Origin: an uncultured Phycisphaerales bacterium
Lineage (GTDB): Bacteria > Planctomycetota > Phycisphaerae > UBA1845 > CAIVHJ01
Direction of reading: 5' to 3'
DNA: 6,825 bases
NCBI GenBank assembly: GCA_903905665.1
Contig: CAIVHJ010000344.1
Coordinates: 1 to 6,825, forward strand
Made by a program: the position numbers and the translations under genes. How positions within the stretch are numbered: position 1 is the stretch's first letter; each line of letters begins with the position of its first letter. Below, in pieces: positions 6,104-6,825 of the stretch. The notes under the pieces were generated by a model. It had not been told where the DNA came from and did not search any database. It saw only the letters and a list, made by a program, of their open reading frames with translations.

Positions 6104-6136
6104 AAAAAAGCCGTGGAAGGAAATGTCTTCCACGGC
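6104..6136 (-). terminator. Intrinsic terminator of the minus-strand pseudopilin-like gene
   Basis: GCCGTGGAAG (6110-6119) and CTTCCACGGC (6127-6136) form a perfect 10-bp stem with a 7-nt loop. On the minus strand the stem is followed by six T (plus-strand A at 6104-6109), the classic Rho-independent form, 41 nt beyond that gene's stop. On the plus strand the stem is followed by CCAAAAAT, so it should work poorly for the epimerase transcript, whose stop is 36 nt upstream. Confidence 0.88.
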
Positions 6137-6177
6137 CCAAAAATCACGTTGAACGGCAGTCACTTCTCACAACAAAA

Positions 6178-6825
6178 CTATGGCCAAAGCAACGTATCGG
6201 TACTGGCATTTTTGGTGACTCCACTGATCAAGAGTGACTTAAATCCGGGATAGTAACCTGGATCACCGGCCCCACCCGGCACCACGGTGATATAGGTGGC
6301 GGGATTCTCACCCCACATCGTGGGTTGACTATACTCCCAGTGGGTTGAAGTCGTCGCGCCCATCTTGGTATAGATATTATCCAAATCCACCCCCGCGCAC
6401 GCTTTTGCCTTCCACTCGGCGTGCATGTCGGGATAGAGGCAATTTTCTCCGGCGCCCTGATTCGAACCTCCATGATTTGGAGAGTTGAAGGGTTTCCATT
6501 TGTCCGAAGGGCTGTTGTCCCCGATATAATTCGGATCGCTCGTCGATGTCGGAACAGCGGTCAACACACCCCACAAGCCAGTACCGGAACCACCAATCTC
6601 TGCAGCCGGCCGAATCCCATCGCTGATGAGCGGATAATTGGTGACGTCTTCGGATACGTTGTTAGCACCTCGCGCGCTCCATGGGCCCCGATCCGCAAAC
6701 AGGACCATTCTCGGATTGACGTCCACGCTCGGTTTGCAGGGGTTCAGATCGGATTCGTAGGGGATCTGATACCCATAATCGACCGTTCCCCAGCCGGTGA
6801 AATCATAATACTTCGTGACGTCCAC
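6178..6825 (-). CDS. Pseudopilin-like protein with H-X9-DG-type C-terminus, 5' part outside the window
   Basis: The last 215 codons of a protein whose beginning lies beyond 6825; the GTG at the edge is just a Val codon. The N-terminal prepilin cleavage site and hydrophobic helix that normally define the family are therefore not visible. What places it is the segment NSPNHGGSNQGAGENCLYP (114-132) followed by DMHAEW and, further on, GVDLDNIYT (145-153). This corresponds to the NHxGxGQNVLFxDGHVxW...GVxxDNIYT signature of the prepilin-like H-X9-DG proteins that are highly expanded in Planctomycetota and relatives. PRMVLFADRGPW (38-49) and the closing TDTLLWP also fit. The signature is altered: His118 to Asp133 is 14 residues instead of 9, and DGH is DMH. 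Such proteins are thought to be exported, type II secretion/type IV pilus-like surface proteins, but their function is mostly unknown. It has its own terminator and converges on the epimerase gene. Confidence 0.8.
   Translation of the reverse strand: MDVTKYYDFTGWGTVDYGYQIPYESDLNPCKPSVDVNPRMVLFADRGPWSARGANNVSEDVTNYPLISDGIRPAAEIGGSGTGLWGVLTAVPTSTSDPNYIGDNSPSDKWKPFNSPNHGGSNQGAGENCLYPDMHAEWKAKACAGVDLDNIYTKMGATTSTHWEYSQPTMWGENPATYITVVPGGAGDPGYYPGFKSLLISGVTKNASTDTLLWP

Noticed and set aside
5468..6163. Long minus-strand open frame opposite the epimerase gene, running into the terminator region
   Set aside because: It overlaps conserved epimerase motifs on the other strand and spans the terminator hairpin; its translation shows no domain.

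Overview
The window reads as chromosomal DNA from a Planctomycetota-like bacterium, most plausibly of the Phycisphaerae. Three things suggest this: a minus-strand gene whose C-terminus matches the H-X9-DG pseudopilin-type proteins abundant in that group, a TraR/DksA protein with a long Lys/Pro/Ala tail sitting directly before lspA, and the style of the DnaK sequence. This placement comes from pattern recognition, not from a search.

Layout. Positions 2-1513 hold the 3' three quarters of dnaK; the start lies outside the window. Positions 1514-1853 are non-coding: first a degenerate tandem array with an 8-bp period (1518-1606), then three successive hairpin-forming segments (1617-1749), then a good sigma-70-type promoter (1759-1787) and a clear ribosome binding site. 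From there runs a tight three-gene unit: a TraR/DksA-family gene (1854-2480), lspA (2484-3095) and ribD (3064-4179). The first two are 3 nt apart and the last two overlap by 32 nt, so translational coupling is likely. A 71-nt gap at 4180-4250 holds a possible extended -10 promoter, a bulged 13-bp hairpin and a good ribosome binding site. It leads to a second pair, a DPM1-like GT2 glycosyltransferase (4251-4970) and a non-hydrolysing UDP-GlcNAc 2-epimerase (4982-6073). A 10-bp terminator hairpin (6104-6136) has its T-tract only on the minus strand and so serves the convergent gene, the C-terminal 215 codons of a pseudopilin-like protein (6178-6825, minus).

Functionally the window mixes housekeeping and envelope work: protein folding (DnaK), probable RNA polymerase modulation (TraR/DksA-like), lipoprotein signal peptide removal (LspA), riboflavin synthesis (RibD), and sugar-nucleotide and lipid-linked glycan chemistry (GT2 plus epimerase). 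I see no tRNA, rRNA, CRISPR array, insertion sequence or phage gene. No gene set here looks like an undescribed system. The best leads are the non-coding stretches at 1518-1749 and 4191-4236, which the genes do not explain.
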